This document shows, piece by piece, positions 53,243-62,991 of a DNA stretch of 64,000 bases. Under the pieces are notes generated by a model. The model saw only the letters and a program-made list of their open reading frames with translations. It was not told the DNA's origin and ran no database searches. Origin of the DNA: Lachnospiraceae bacterium UBA2864 (GTDB lineage Bacteria; Bacillota; Clostridia; Lachnospirales; Lachnospiraceae); contig DEFA01000025.1 in the NCBI GenBank assembly GCA_002350525.1, forward strand, positions 6,307 through 70,306, given 5' to 3'. A program made the translations under genes and the position numbers. The first letter of the stretch is position 1; each line of letters starts with the position of its first letter.

Positions 53243-54547
53243 CTACTCGATATTTATGATATATGGATTGCTTTTGGCAACACATATTCCGTTCTTTACA
53301 ATAAAACACTGAACCGAATGACTTCCCGTATAAGAAGTTGTCTCGTGCTTTGTGTTTTTTCCATCATCTGAATTCTCAAAATTCCCACGAAGGCATTCTG
53401 CCTGTCGAGCTTCTTCCCCAGTATTGGTAATCTGCCATTTTACGGTATAGGGCGGTTTTGTTCCCGTTGAAGCCTGAAAGCACAAAGAATAGTCTTTAGG
53501 GAGAGGTTGTCCATTGCTTTCATATTCAACAATATGGCTGTTTTTATCCCTTACTACAAGCTTAATAAATGCCGCATTACCTCTTGAAAACGGCCAGGGC
53601 ATTGGTTGTCTATGGACTGCCTTTTCACATACTATAAGGTTGTAAGCAGATTTTGCACTTGTCTCCTTAGGAAATTCCGTTCCAAGTATTATTCTCCATG
53701 TATCATTCTCTGTTCCTTCTTCATTCAACAGCTTCAAATGCTCATCTATTTTTTCTATAAATTTCCTGAAATCATCAGCGGTATAACCTTTCAGCAAATC
53801 ATTCCCATCTATCTTGTCAGAAGGATCCACTAATGTAGGGATGAGTCCAATATCCGTATAAGATTCCTTATATGCCGTCACGATATTTTCAAAAGTCTCT
53901 ATAAGCAAATCTTCAGTGGATCCCGAAGAATCTCCGATATTATCTGCTATCAACTTTTCCAAGGTAATCCCTTTAGGATATTTCACATCTTCCGGACAAT
54001 TTGCACGCCTCCACCATTTAAAAATCTTGACGAGTGGTTTATACTTTTCATTATTATCTTGGTTGATTGTTGTTGACCATTGCTTATGCCCCTTCGGATC
54101 TGTAATAGTCCAGTTGCATTCTTCTGAATCCCCAATATAATACACCTCAGCATCTTCACTATCCTGTATTACAGGAACTACATCTATACTAATCTGCCCC
54201 ATCTCTATCCCAACGGAGTGATGCTGTATTTTAGCGGTATCATAAGTCGATGATTTCCTCAAGACCTCCCTTAATTCTTCAAGAACATCTCCCGAATTCT
54301 TGTCACTGTCATATGCTATGACTACAATAATATCAACATCCCTCTTCTTATCACTTTTTGCAGGTCGTATAGCAGTATGCTTAGCATAAGACCCTGAGAG
54401 GAATGTATCTACATGAATCTTCGAGTAGGAATTATGAGATTTCAAATAATTCCGAAGATTTGTCTGTACACCGCTTATGTAATCGATCGTACTTTTACTG
54501 GGTTCAATATTTTTCAGGAATTTATCAAAGTCCTTTTGCTTTGCCAT
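53243..54547 (-). CDS. CD-NTase (cGAS/DncV-like) with AGS-C sensor domain
   Basis: 434 aa from the ATG at 54547 (AAGGAG upstream). The nucleotidyltransferase core has GS at 52-53 in LSGSYAKHT and three acidic metal ligands: D70 and D72 in RDVDIIVVI and D122 in ISIDVVPVI, so it looks active. The C-terminal about 110 residues (KWQITNTGEEA, LRGNFE, SHSVQCFIVKNGICVA) match the AGS-C sensor domain. Such enzymes make cyclic oligonucleotides on phage infection in CBASS. It overlaps the nuclease gene by 23 bp. The nucleotide product cannot be predicted. Confidence 0.92.
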   Translation of the reverse strand: MAKQKDFDKFLKNIEPSKSTIDYISGVQTNLRNYLKSHNSYSKIHVDTFLSGSYAKHTAIRPAKSDKKRDVDIIVVIAYDSDKNSGDVLEELREVLRKSSTYDTAKIQHHSVGIEMGQISIDVVPVIQDSEDAEVYYIGDSEECNWTITDPKGHKQWSTTINQDNNEKYKPLVKIFKWWRRANCPEDVKYPKGITLEKLIADNIGDSSGSTEDLLIETFENIVTAYKESYTDIGLIPTLVDPSDKIDGNDLLKGYTADDFRKFIEKIDEHLKLLNEEGTENDTWRIILGTEFPKETSAKSAYNLIVCEKAVHRQPMPWPFSRGNAAFIKLVVRDKNSHIVEYESNGQPLPKDYSLCFQASTGTKPPYTVKWQITNTGEEARQAECLRGNFENSDDGKNTKHETTSYTGSHSVQCFIVKNGICVAKSNPYIINIE

Positions 54548-55286
54548 CAACAATCTCCTTCTTTACTGTTAAAGCTTTCATATATTCTTTCAAGTCTATG
54601 GCAGGCACCGTACCCATACCCTGCAACAGGATTAGTAATTGCAGAAAAAATGACACGAGTGATTCATCTCCACCACTTGTTGACAATTCATTTGTCTCAT
54701 AGTTGTAGAAGAAAGCTCCATTACTAAGAACACAACCACAATCAATTCTTTGGTTCTCATTGTATTCCATAAATCGCTTTTTAAATGCATTTCCAAAAGG
54801 TTGTTTCCAGTCGGTTCTCGTTGTCAGGATTCCTGCCAGAATCCTTTTGGGAGCCTTAGGGGGATATACCCCACCCGCATACGGAATCTCAGCAGATGTA
54901 CGTTTTAATATCCTTACACTTTCTGCTTTTTTTCCCGCGTATTCCATATGATCCTTATTCAGATTCTGCTTGATTTCGAACACCGCATAAACACTCTCTG
55001 CCGGAATATATAAAATCCCATTTTCGTTAAAAGCAAGATACGAATACTGACCATCATAAATAGCAATATCAATCTGATCACTGATATTACCCTCGCAATC
55101 GATTACAGTAACTTTTGCAGCTCTATATCTCTTAGGCAGATACTGATTAAACCAGTCTATCCAGTTCGACTCTGTATTATCACCTTTATCAGTAGGATGA
55201 TTGACAACATCACTAAGCCCGGATTTCGCTGACATTTCATTCTGCAGTGCTGAAAATAGATTTTTTAAGATTGTGTTTTCTGTCAC
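54525..55286 (-). CDS. PD-(D/E)XK nuclease-like protein (DUF6602-like)
   Basis: 253 aa from a GTG at 55286 with AAGGTGAATTGAA as ribosome site. D73 in SDQIDIAIYD and E104-x-K106 in AVFEIKQNLN give the D...ExK pattern of PD-(D/E)XK nucleases, as in DUF6602 proteins found near CD-NTases. No SAVED or other nucleotide-binding domain is visible, so if it is the CBASS effector it must be activated another way. It is 1 bp from the methyltransferase stop and overlaps the CD-NTase start, tying all three together. Confidence 0.82.
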   Translation of the reverse strand: MTENTILKNLFSALQNEMSAKSGLSDVVNHPTDKGDNTESNWIDWFNQYLPKRYRAAKVTVIDCEGNISDQIDIAIYDGQYSYLAFNENGILYIPAESVYAVFEIKQNLNKDHMEYAGKKAESVRILKRTSAEIPYAGGVYPPKAPKRILAGILTTRTDWKQPFGNAFKKRFMEYNENQRIDCGCVLSNGAFFYNYETNELSTSGGDESLVSFFLQLLILLQGMGTVPAIDLKEYMKALTVKKEIVDGKAKGL

Positions 55287-55287
55287 T

Positions 55288-58200
55288 TCAATTCACCTTC
55301 CCATACTTCTCTTCAAAGAATCTCCAAGCTGTTTCATAGTCTTCTTCGCGGTTACAACGGTCGAATGGGGCGACATATATTATTTCGCGCTTTATTACTC
55401 CTTTATTCGTAGTATCATCATCAATTTCTTTTTTTACCTCACCTTCCTGCATACTCATTACCTCTTCAAATTGTTTTCGATCAATCGTTAAATTGCCCAT
55501 CGCTTTAGATGAAAAAATAATTCTCCCATTTTTGTCAAACCATGTTTCATTTTCATATTTTTTTACAACAGGAAACTGAATATCATATATCTCTTTAAGC
55601 TCTTCAAGCGTAATACCTATTGACATTGCAACTAACACATCTATTTCCACCAAGAGTTGTCTTCTTTCATAATCATCTCTCGCAAATGATGTTGGCATCC
55701 AAGTTTTACTGGCTGATTTATACAAATTTGCATTAAGCCTAGGATCATCCTTAGCAAAGCTATCCAGTACGAATTTATCATCATAATTAATTTCCCAGAT
55801 ATCAGAGAAATATTGAGTAATACAGTTTAATAGCATTACTCTGTGTATAATTAACGAAGAGAGGATGTTGTCTGGATTTAATATTGGAAGTTTACCGAAA
55901 TTATCCATAGTAGTATTAGATTTCCCCATAATTTTAATGAGAAAGTCACCAACTAGCGACATGCACACTCCCGAAAACAATGACAGCTGTTTAATGTCCT
56001 CAAAAGCCACACCAAATAATCCGAACGTATGTGTAGCTTCTTGAGGAATAATTGTAGCCATCATTGTACGTTCCTGAGTTAAATTCAGCATTTTTCTTGT
56101 TACCAATTTATATGTGTTATTATATTTCTTTCCCCATGGACAAATAGGAATCGCCTGGTTGTAAACCTTGAAATCAGTTGGTTCAAACAAACATCGTTGA
56201 ATATAATTTGGCTCCATACACATGAGGTCAATATTATCGTATGAACTATTAGATGTATATTGGGTTCTAGTGGTTTTGTATATTGGATTTCCATTTGCAA
56301 TATGCGGACTTGAGTATATACAAACATCCATGCTTTCAGGAAAATGTTCATGCAAAGATATTATTCCTTTTTTTACATCATTTGTCTCATGCCATAGCTC
56401 GGTGGTATAGAAATGCTTTTCTAAATCGCATAATCTTTTTTCAACATTTGAAATTTTAGATAAGATTTCAACAAAATTTTTGGTGTGAATGGGGGAAATC
56501 TTCGCTGATGAATATGCCACACCGCCAAAAAGTTTCATAAACATTTTTAATTCTCTTTCACCTATGTTAAGAATTCTCTCTGGATTACCATGACGACTCC
56601 AATTATCATTAAAATCCCTCAACCCCTCCAAAGGTATTTCAAGTGATCTATCATATGATTCATCTATTGCTGACGGCCAATATAAATTACATATCATTTC
56701 AAAGTTTTCGGTAAAAACATTCGAATAGATATTTATGCTATATACAACATTGGAATGTACATCTGGAAAAAGTTTTAACATATTCATAAATTGAAAATGC
56801 TTCCTTAATCTTCTGTAGATTTCCTTTCGTAAAAAATCTCCTTTAGGATCATCAAAAACACTATCTGGATGCAACAACCCGTTTACCCCATTATTATTAC
56901 TCAAGTAAAATGCTTTAGGAATAAAACATTTATATAGATTTGTTTGTTGTCCCGATAACTCATAATAGTTTTGATGCGAATCCATATAGTTTTGCATTGC
57001 TGAAACGGATCTATATTCTTGAATATACGATTTATATGTTTTATCGTCGTCTAATTCTTTTGTTCTGATTTTAGCTATTTCTGCTGCGCTTATTTTTCTT
57101 ATAGCCAAAAGAGGATTAGATTCAGATAGAATATTTTGTTCATTCCATGTCATCTTAATCCAAGGTGGATTTCCTACTACAAGATCAAACCCACCTTTCT
57201 CAGCAAATACATCCGCAAATTCCAGTTCCCAGTGCATAAAATGCTGCTGTTCTGCGATCTGATTTGCAATAGCAAGACGCTCACTTCTTTCACGAAGGTC
57301 ATCAAGGCATACTACCGGAAGGTCACTGTACTGCCTATTAAACTCCAATGCAAACTGATCCCCCTCTGGAATCAACTGAAGGATTCCTACTTCCTGAGTT
57401 GCTTCAAAATCTATGGTCATCTGATTACTCGTGTTTACATTAACAGCCTGTAATCCTCCTTCAAGCATAAGCGACATTTCAAAAAAGAATTCCTGTCTTG
57501 AAGGTAACAAGTCAGCTTTATCGATTGGCCAAAACCAGAGTGCACACCAGTAGTCCATAGCTGCTTTCAGCCTTGCATATGGACCTGCATTATTCATATT
57601 CTCTGATTTGAAAAGCTTATGATAGATGGCATCCTTTTCTCTGATCGTAGTATGGGAACCTTCGCCTGTTTCTTCGTGACCAAATACACTTAATGGCTCA
57701 GCTGTTGCCTTCTCTACACTTTTGCGAAGCTCAACTGTTTTATCCCAAAGAGTGTCGATGGCATCAGAAAGTCTCTGAAGAGTAACAAGATCATCCTCAT
57801 CATATTTCTTTGTGAATTCCTTTCGCCAATTGTTTATCTTTTTGATGTTTTCTGGCTCAAGACCTTTGATGACCTTATCTGTGTAATTAGACATACCGGG
57901 ATCGCCCAGAAGAAAATGATATATTCGAGTGGAAACACCGGTTCTTTTCCTCTTTTCCCCAGGCATTATCCGAACTGGCGCCTCGTCATACCATTTACCC
58001 ACTTCCAGCTTGGAAACATAGTACACCTGTCTTCTTGCTCCGATCAGAGAATTGCCGCAGACAAGTTGTGTGCCAAACCACGGTACAAAAGCTCCCTTAT
58101 ATATTGTATTAAGCCAGAGAGATACTTCGGCAAGCTCGACAGCAATCGGGTTCAAATCCACACCATATACGTTCCTGTCAGCAATATACATCTTTACTTG

Positions 58201-60033
58201 CTGGAGCTTCTCAAAACGTTTCTCATATTCTATTGTCAATCCGGTTTCTTCCTGCTTCTTCTGCAGATAGGCCTCCGCAATCTGGTTGATAGCCTCATTC
58301 AGGAACGCAGCGGAGCCCATAGCCGGCTCGCAGATAGTAAGATCCAATATCTGATCCGCCGTTTTATCCCTTAAGAGTTCTTTTAAAGCATACTTCACCA
58401 GACACTTTGTCAGTACCTCCGGTGTGTAGTAGGAAGCAGATTTTTCTCTTTCCCTTCCTGCAAGACGGTAAATAAAAGTTCCTTTTTCGTACATGCGAAG
58501 TTGTCCCTTTTTCTCACCGTGTTCATAACGTACACGCTCGGTTTCCTCGTCATAATTCGAAAGCTCACTTTCGGGCACAAAATATCCTACATCAAGCTCG
58601 CTGAACTTATCACCGGCACGTTTTACTTCGTACAGATCCTGCTCCGCAATGAAACCTCGATAGGAAAGAAGTGCCTCATACACCGCGCCCATCTGGTTGA
58701 TTCCAAGCGCAGAATAAGAAATCCTTCCCCTTCTTTCCCTGCTACCGGAAGGCCTTGATATACTCATCAAATCTACAATCTGCAGCATTGCACTGTTGCG
58801 AAGCTTTGCCTCCGTAATTAATTTTGTATACTCCGGATCAAAGATGTGCGCTTTCAAAGCTTCTATGGTGAATACGTCATGAAGAGATTCTTCAGCGACA
58901 GCCTTTTTGTATTCATCAAGGTCTTCCGGATAACCCATATAAATCATGTGAAACAGTTCAGAAATCGTATCATCTATGTAGTAGCCTTCAGACACAACTT
59001 CTCCAGCATCTTTTACCCTCGCACATACATCACGCAAACCTTCCAGAGAATAGCCCTTTACATAGGTCTCAGACTTCATGGGAGCATAGCCCAACTCACT
59101 CCTTGACTCAATAAAAAGCATGAAGAGAAAGCGGTACATATATCGCAGACACTGCAGAGTAAGCTCTCCAGGATCCACCGGTTTTTCCTCCAGATTAATC
59201 CCCTGTCTTGTCTTCAGATCATAAATCACTTCATTGCCGAGAATCTCTATACATTCTCTGAGTGCAAATTTTAGAGCCTCAGATACTCCAGCACTGTGTT
59301 TGTTGGAGTTTTCATCCAGTGTATCGAGAACGCATCCTCCATCTGCAGGGCACAGAGACTCCCTGTGCAGCAGGACGATCATTGCCATGTATGTAGATTC
59401 TTCATGGCGACCGAAGATTTCATTTAAGTCAAACTGCAGAAATCTTTTTTCATTCCATTTGTTTCTATCGATCAGAGCAATCTGATTGATACCTATTAGG
59501 ATAACAAACCTAGGAACCTCCTCACCAGCAAAGAATATCTTCGCCATAAGATCCTCATTTGCCATTTCTATGGAAGCGCCGGTAATATCCTCATCCTCAC
59601 TTTTCTCGAAGATGTGGCCCCTCAAAATATCTCCATCATGTTCTTCATTAACACACAGAAATGCCCAGAGAAGCGGTGCACCATTTGCTTTGGCCTCTTC
59701 GTGATAGACAGGAATAGATAATCCGTCACTAAGATCAGCACTTACACTCCTTCGTTTTTCATATCCAAGAGCATTCAAATAGAGCTCCGCCATTTCCTGA
59801 ACCAGAGGTTTACTCTGTTCCTCAGATCGAAAGTAATTGTACTTCTCCTGTGCGGGTGAATATTGCCGTCTGATATCCCTGAATCTGTGCCACGGCAGAT
59901 CTATACCCTCTTCCTTAGCCCTGCTTCTCCAATCGGATATCGTTTCCTCCGCATTATCTTTAAAGATAGAAGTGAAGTAATGGCTGGTGTAATATTCGTT
60001 TTTGTTCTCAATTCCGATCAGGTTCATTTCCAT
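55288..60033 (-). CDS. Large adenine-type DNA methyltransferase (Eco57I/PglX/DrmMI-like)
   Basis: 1581 aa. SAM motif I is CEPAMGSAAFLNEA (near 570) and catalytic motif IV is NPPW (near 953-956), the gamma-class N6-adenine signature. The size and long flanking regions match class I DISARM DrmMI, BREX PglX or type IIL enzymes. There is no obvious N-terminal nuclease motif. It would mark self DNA for the helicase and nuclease parts encoded beside it. It starts 2 bp after the SNF2 gene stop, so the genes are coupled. The recognition site is unknown. Confidence 0.9.
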   Translation of the reverse strand: MEMNLIGIENKNEYYTSHYFTSIFKDNAEETISDWRSRAKEEGIDLPWHRFRDIRRQYSPAQEKYNYFRSEEQSKPLVQEMAELYLNALGYEKRRSVSADLSDGLSIPVYHEEAKANGAPLLWAFLCVNEEHDGDILRGHIFEKSEDEDITGASIEMANEDLMAKIFFAGEEVPRFVILIGINQIALIDRNKWNEKRFLQFDLNEIFGRHEESTYMAMIVLLHRESLCPADGGCVLDTLDENSNKHSAGVSEALKFALRECIEILGNEVIYDLKTRQGINLEEKPVDPGELTLQCLRYMYRFLFMLFIESRSELGYAPMKSETYVKGYSLEGLRDVCARVKDAGEVVSEGYYIDDTISELFHMIYMGYPEDLDEYKKAVAEESLHDVFTIEALKAHIFDPEYTKLITEAKLRNSAMLQIVDLMSISRPSGSRERRGRISYSALGINQMGAVYEALLSYRGFIAEQDLYEVKRAGDKFSELDVGYFVPESELSNYDEETERVRYEHGEKKGQLRMYEKGTFIYRLAGREREKSASYYTPEVLTKCLVKYALKELLRDKTADQILDLTICEPAMGSAAFLNEAINQIAEAYLQKKQEETGLTIEYEKRFEKLQQVKMYIADRNVYGVDLNPIAVELAEVSLWLNTIYKGAFVPWFGTQLVCGNSLIGARRQVYYVSKLEVGKWYDEAPVRIMPGEKRKRTGVSTRIYHFLLGDPGMSNYTDKVIKGLEPENIKKINNWRKEFTKKYDEDDLVTLQRLSDAIDTLWDKTVELRKSVEKATAEPLSVFGHEETGEGSHTTIREKDAIYHKLFKSENMNNAGPYARLKAAMDYWCALWFWPIDKADLLPSRQEFFFEMSLMLEGGLQAVNVNTSNQMTIDFEATQEVGILQLIPEGDQFALEFNRQYSDLPVVCLDDLRERSERLAIANQIAEQQHFMHWELEFADVFAEKGGFDLVVGNPPWIKMTWNEQNILSESNPLLAIRKISAAEIAKIRTKELDDDKTYKSYIQEYRSVSAMQNYMDSHQNYYELSGQQTNLYKCFIPKAFYLSNNNGVNGLLHPDSVFDDPKGDFLRKEIYRRLRKHFQFMNMLKLFPDVHSNVVYSINIYSNVFTENFEMICNLYWPSAIDESYDRSLEIPLEGLRDFNDNWSRHGNPERILNIGERELKMFMKLFGGVAYSSAKISPIHTKNFVEILSKISNVEKRLCDLEKHFYTTELWHETNDVKKGIISLHEHFPESMDVCIYSSPHIANGNPIYKTTRTQYTSNSSYDNIDLMCMEPNYIQRCLFEPTDFKVYNQAIPICPWGKKYNNTYKLVTRKMLNLTQERTMMATIIPQEATHTFGLFGVAFEDIKQLSLFSGVCMSLVGDFLIKIMGKSNTTMDNFGKLPILNPDNILSSLIIHRVMLLNCITQYFSDIWEINYDDKFVLDSFAKDDPRLNANLYKSASKTWMPTSFARDDYERRQLLVEIDVLVAMSIGITLEELKEIYDIQFPVVKKYENETWFDKNGRIIFSSKAMGNLTIDRKQFEEVMSMQEGEVKKEIDDDTTNKGVIKREIIYVAPFDRCNREEDYETAWRFFEEKYGKVN

Positions 60034-60034
60034 A

Positions 60035-62890
60035 TCACATAACCCCCGTTGCTACAGCAATAATCCTGATGTAAGGATTGTCCTCAATCTCAAGAGTATC
60101 CTCAACCCAGGTACAGAAATCCGAAAAAATCTTATCAATTTCCCTTTCCTTTTCAGACTTCTTTCTTTCTCCGAATTCAGTGGAAATATCAAATATAGTC
60201 AACTGTGCATCTTTGTGTCTTGCCTTAAGTTCATCAAGTCGTTTCAGTTCTCCGTCTTCTCCATAGATATATGGCTCGACTTCCTCTCGGTACTGATCAC
60301 ATCTTGTCTGCATGACAAACCTTGCCTGTGTCACTACATCACCCAGAAGCCTTGTGCCGTTTTCCAGCTGCTTATCTGTAATATGGTTCACATTAGGAAG
60401 TTTGGAGTTTAAATGCGTCATCTGCATGATCTCACTCATAGAAAGGATTTTGACAAATTCTCCTTCTTTGTAATAAACTCCGAACCATTCATCGACAACA
60501 GGCGTAGATTTTCTGTTTGGTATCAGTCCTGCAACGATAAATATCATCTCATCTGGTGTAAGTCCTTGTGACAATCCCAGCACAGGTACATCCGATCTCT
60601 TATAGAAAATGGCTGCCTTATCTTCAATCCATCCAAAAATAGGGTGAAGTTTCCATAGATACTGCGTCGCAGGCCATGCGGACTCAGCAAGGTCATTCTG
60701 CATACAGCGTTTCATGTCCTTCATGCAGTATTCCTTATCCGTAGATAAGCGAAGATAATCATCTGACGGCATGGCTTCCGGCGGCATCAATTTCTTTATT
60801 TTCGCTCTCACATTATCTGTCAGCTTTATTTCAAGCCCCTTGGTTGCAGACAAAGGAGCATACTTTATCTCTTCCGTATCGGTAAAAACATCCAGGGCAC
60901 ATTGCAGGTAATCGTAATCTGAAAACAATGTCTCCTCATCACTGGTATCAACCTTTACAGAACCTTCCCCGGCATTCATCAAAAGATCCAGCCAATTGAC
61001 ATCTTCCTCTTTCTTATCAAGGCTGCTTTCAAAATCCTCTGCCGCCATACCGCTTTCAATGGCATGAGCAGTTTCTTCTTCCTCTTCTTCCTGATTGAAC
61101 TTACCAAAAAGCATGGCAGGGTCACCAATATTCTTTAAGGCTTGCTCTTCCTTCTGAACCAGGATCTCCATGATTCTGGCATCTCCCTTGATTTTTGGAT
61201 TTACGCTGTCTATCAACATGTATCGGATATCTGGGGACTCGGGCTGGCCATATCTGTCAATACGTCCGTTTCTCTGCTGGAATAGCATAAGCGACCACGG
61301 GATATCGAAGTGAATCAACCTGTGTGACAGATAATGAAGGTTAATACCTTCAGATGCAACATCAGACGCAACAATAACACGAATAGGGGATTCCTCTCGT
61401 CCGAATTCATCCACTATTCGCTGAAGTTCCTTATCACTCATGCCTCCATGCATGACTTCTACCTGAGCATCCGACATTTTCATATCAAGTATCAGATGTT
61501 CAGCAAGATATTTCATGGTCTCAATCCGTTCCGTGAAGATAACCAGCCTGTCATCCGTTTTTGATGGTTCCCAAGCATATTCTGGACTCCGAAGGATCTC
61601 CAGAAGCTTCTGGTATCTTGAGAAATCTTCCGGCTTTATTTCCTCTAGGGCAGCCTTTAATTCCTTCAATGCGTTTATATCCGGCATATTTGAAGCCGAA
61701 TACTTCTTTTCAAGCTTTTTGATACGTTCTGACACACTCTTAATACAGGCTGCCGGGCTGGAAAAAAGAGACTTCTCAAGACTCGTCTTAAACAGAACTC
61801 CTTTTCCACTTGTTTTCTTGTCATCCATCTGCAGTTTCATCTCTGCAAAAATATCGTATGCATATTCCTCTCTGGCGGAAGCTTTGCATTTCTCGATACT
61901 AATCTTCCTGTCTTTAAATGTCACCGAAACCTGATCCTGAATGTCTTTCTTGAATCTTCGGATAATGTATCCTTTCGTATCTTCTGGACCATAGTTTTCC
62001 TCGTCAGCTATTGCGGTCGGATCCAACATATTCATGAGAGAGGCTACAGACTGTCCCTTTCCGTCATGTGGAGTAGCCGAAAGCATGATCAATGTATCTG
62101 ACCTTGTTGCCAGGAGACTTGCGAGTTTGCTTCGCTGGGAGCTACGGTCACCTCTTTTTGCAACATTATGAGCTTCATCAATAACGATAATGTCCCACCA
62201 TGCATTTTCCAAATGGGTACGATAATCCAGATCGTTTTTCAGCGTGTCCACAGAGATAATTGTCTTGTCATAGTAGAAGAAAGGGTTATAATTGCTGGGC
62301 AGCTTACCTCTAATGCTCTGGATTTTGGAAGAGTCCAGCCTCGTCAGCGGAATAGTGAACCTGTTCCACATTTCCTTCTGAAACTGCGTCATCATACTCT
62401 TAACTGTGACAACGAGGATACGTTTTCCCTTGCCCCTTGCTATCAATTCAGACATGAGAATTCCAGCTTCAAGCGTTTTTCCAAGGCCTACTGTATCAGC
62501 AATCAGTATTCTCTGTCTCGTACTGTTAAGGGCCATCTGAGCAGGCTCAAGCTGATAATGCATAAGATCCATTGCAGCATGGTTGCCAATATGAATTTTC
62601 TTGTCAGTAGGTATTTTCCCACGCCACTGACTCTCTATGTAGATTTTAGACTTTCTGAAGAAAGCTGAATCATCTGGTATCAACGTGACCTTCGCAGGAT
62701 CCACGATTTCTATATCCTTATCCACATCCACGAGGAACATGGATTCATAATCCTTAACCAGCTGGGATAATCCGATCACATGAAGAGTCTGATGCCCCAA
62801 CGTATTTGTCTCAACTTTTTTAACCATCCATTCCTCACCACGAACTATAATTCGCATTCCCGGTGCATATTTTAAGTCACTATAAACCAT
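60035..62890 (-). CDS. SNF2/RapA-type helicase (DrmD-like)
   Basis: 951 aa. Helicase core: ADTVGLGKTLEAG (Walker A, about 130-140), VIDEAHN (about 235), SATPHDGK, and C-terminal VIVASDVASEGINLHYL and RNGRIDRYGQ. This is the DISARM DrmD/HepA type of Snf2 ATPase. The C-terminal third (about 620-951) is an acidic, partly helical region of unknown fold. It is the first structural gene of the operon, 100 bp after the WYL regulator, with its own candidate promoter. Confidence 0.9.
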   Translation of the reverse strand: MVYSDLKYAPGMRIIVRGEEWMVKKVETNTLGHQTLHVIGLSQLVKDYESMFLVDVDKDIEIVDPAKVTLIPDDSAFFRKSKIYIESQWRGKIPTDKKIHIGNHAAMDLMHYQLEPAQMALNSTRQRILIADTVGLGKTLEAGILMSELIARGKGKRILVVTVKSMMTQFQKEMWNRFTIPLTRLDSSKIQSIRGKLPSNYNPFFYYDKTIISVDTLKNDLDYRTHLENAWWDIIVIDEAHNVAKRGDRSSQRSKLASLLATRSDTLIMLSATPHDGKGQSVASLMNMLDPTAIADEENYGPEDTKGYIIRRFKKDIQDQVSVTFKDRKISIEKCKASAREEYAYDIFAEMKLQMDDKKTSGKGVLFKTSLEKSLFSSPAACIKSVSERIKKLEKKYSASNMPDINALKELKAALEEIKPEDFSRYQKLLEILRSPEYAWEPSKTDDRLVIFTERIETMKYLAEHLILDMKMSDAQVEVMHGGMSDKELQRIVDEFGREESPIRVIVASDVASEGINLHYLSHRLIHFDIPWSLMLFQQRNGRIDRYGQPESPDIRYMLIDSVNPKIKGDARIMEILVQKEEQALKNIGDPAMLFGKFNQEEEEEETAHAIESGMAAEDFESSLDKKEEDVNWLDLLMNAGEGSVKVDTSDEETLFSDYDYLQCALDVFTDTEEIKYAPLSATKGLEIKLTDNVRAKIKKLMPPEAMPSDDYLRLSTDKEYCMKDMKRCMQNDLAESAWPATQYLWKLHPIFGWIEDKAAIFYKRSDVPVLGLSQGLTPDEMIFIVAGLIPNRKSTPVVDEWFGVYYKEGEFVKILSMSEIMQMTHLNSKLPNVNHITDKQLENGTRLLGDVVTQARFVMQTRCDQYREEVEPYIYGEDGELKRLDELKARHKDAQLTIFDISTEFGERKKSEKEREIDKIFSDFCTWVEDTLEIEDNPYIRIIAVATGVM

Positions 62891-62916
62891 TTATCATTAT
62901 CTCCTCAAAAGACATT

Positions 62917-62944
62917 TAATTATCCAGAAATCTTTTATTGTCTA
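62917..62944 (-). promoter_or_regulatory. Candidate promoter of the defence operon
   Basis: TAGACA (62939-62944), 16-bp spacer, TAATTA (62917-62922), minus strand, about 27 bp before the SNF2 gene start. It could drive the operon independently of WYL transcription. GAGGAG precedes the ATG. Confidence 0.5.
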
Positions 62945-62991
62945 CACAAGCAAAACCATTTATATATCCTAAAAGCGTCAACTATCCATAC

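Noticed and set aside
53243..54547. Complete classical CBASS (with Cap2/Cap3 or a SAVED effector)
   Set aside because: Only the CD-NTase and a nuclease-like gene are present; no E1/E2, JAB, SAVED or phospholipase gene is adjacent.
46880..62890. Plain class 1 DISARM
   Set aside because: There is no phospholipase-D gene (drmC), the DUF1998 helicase is a single 2114-aa protein, and foreign genes sit inside; so called DISARM/Druantia-like only.
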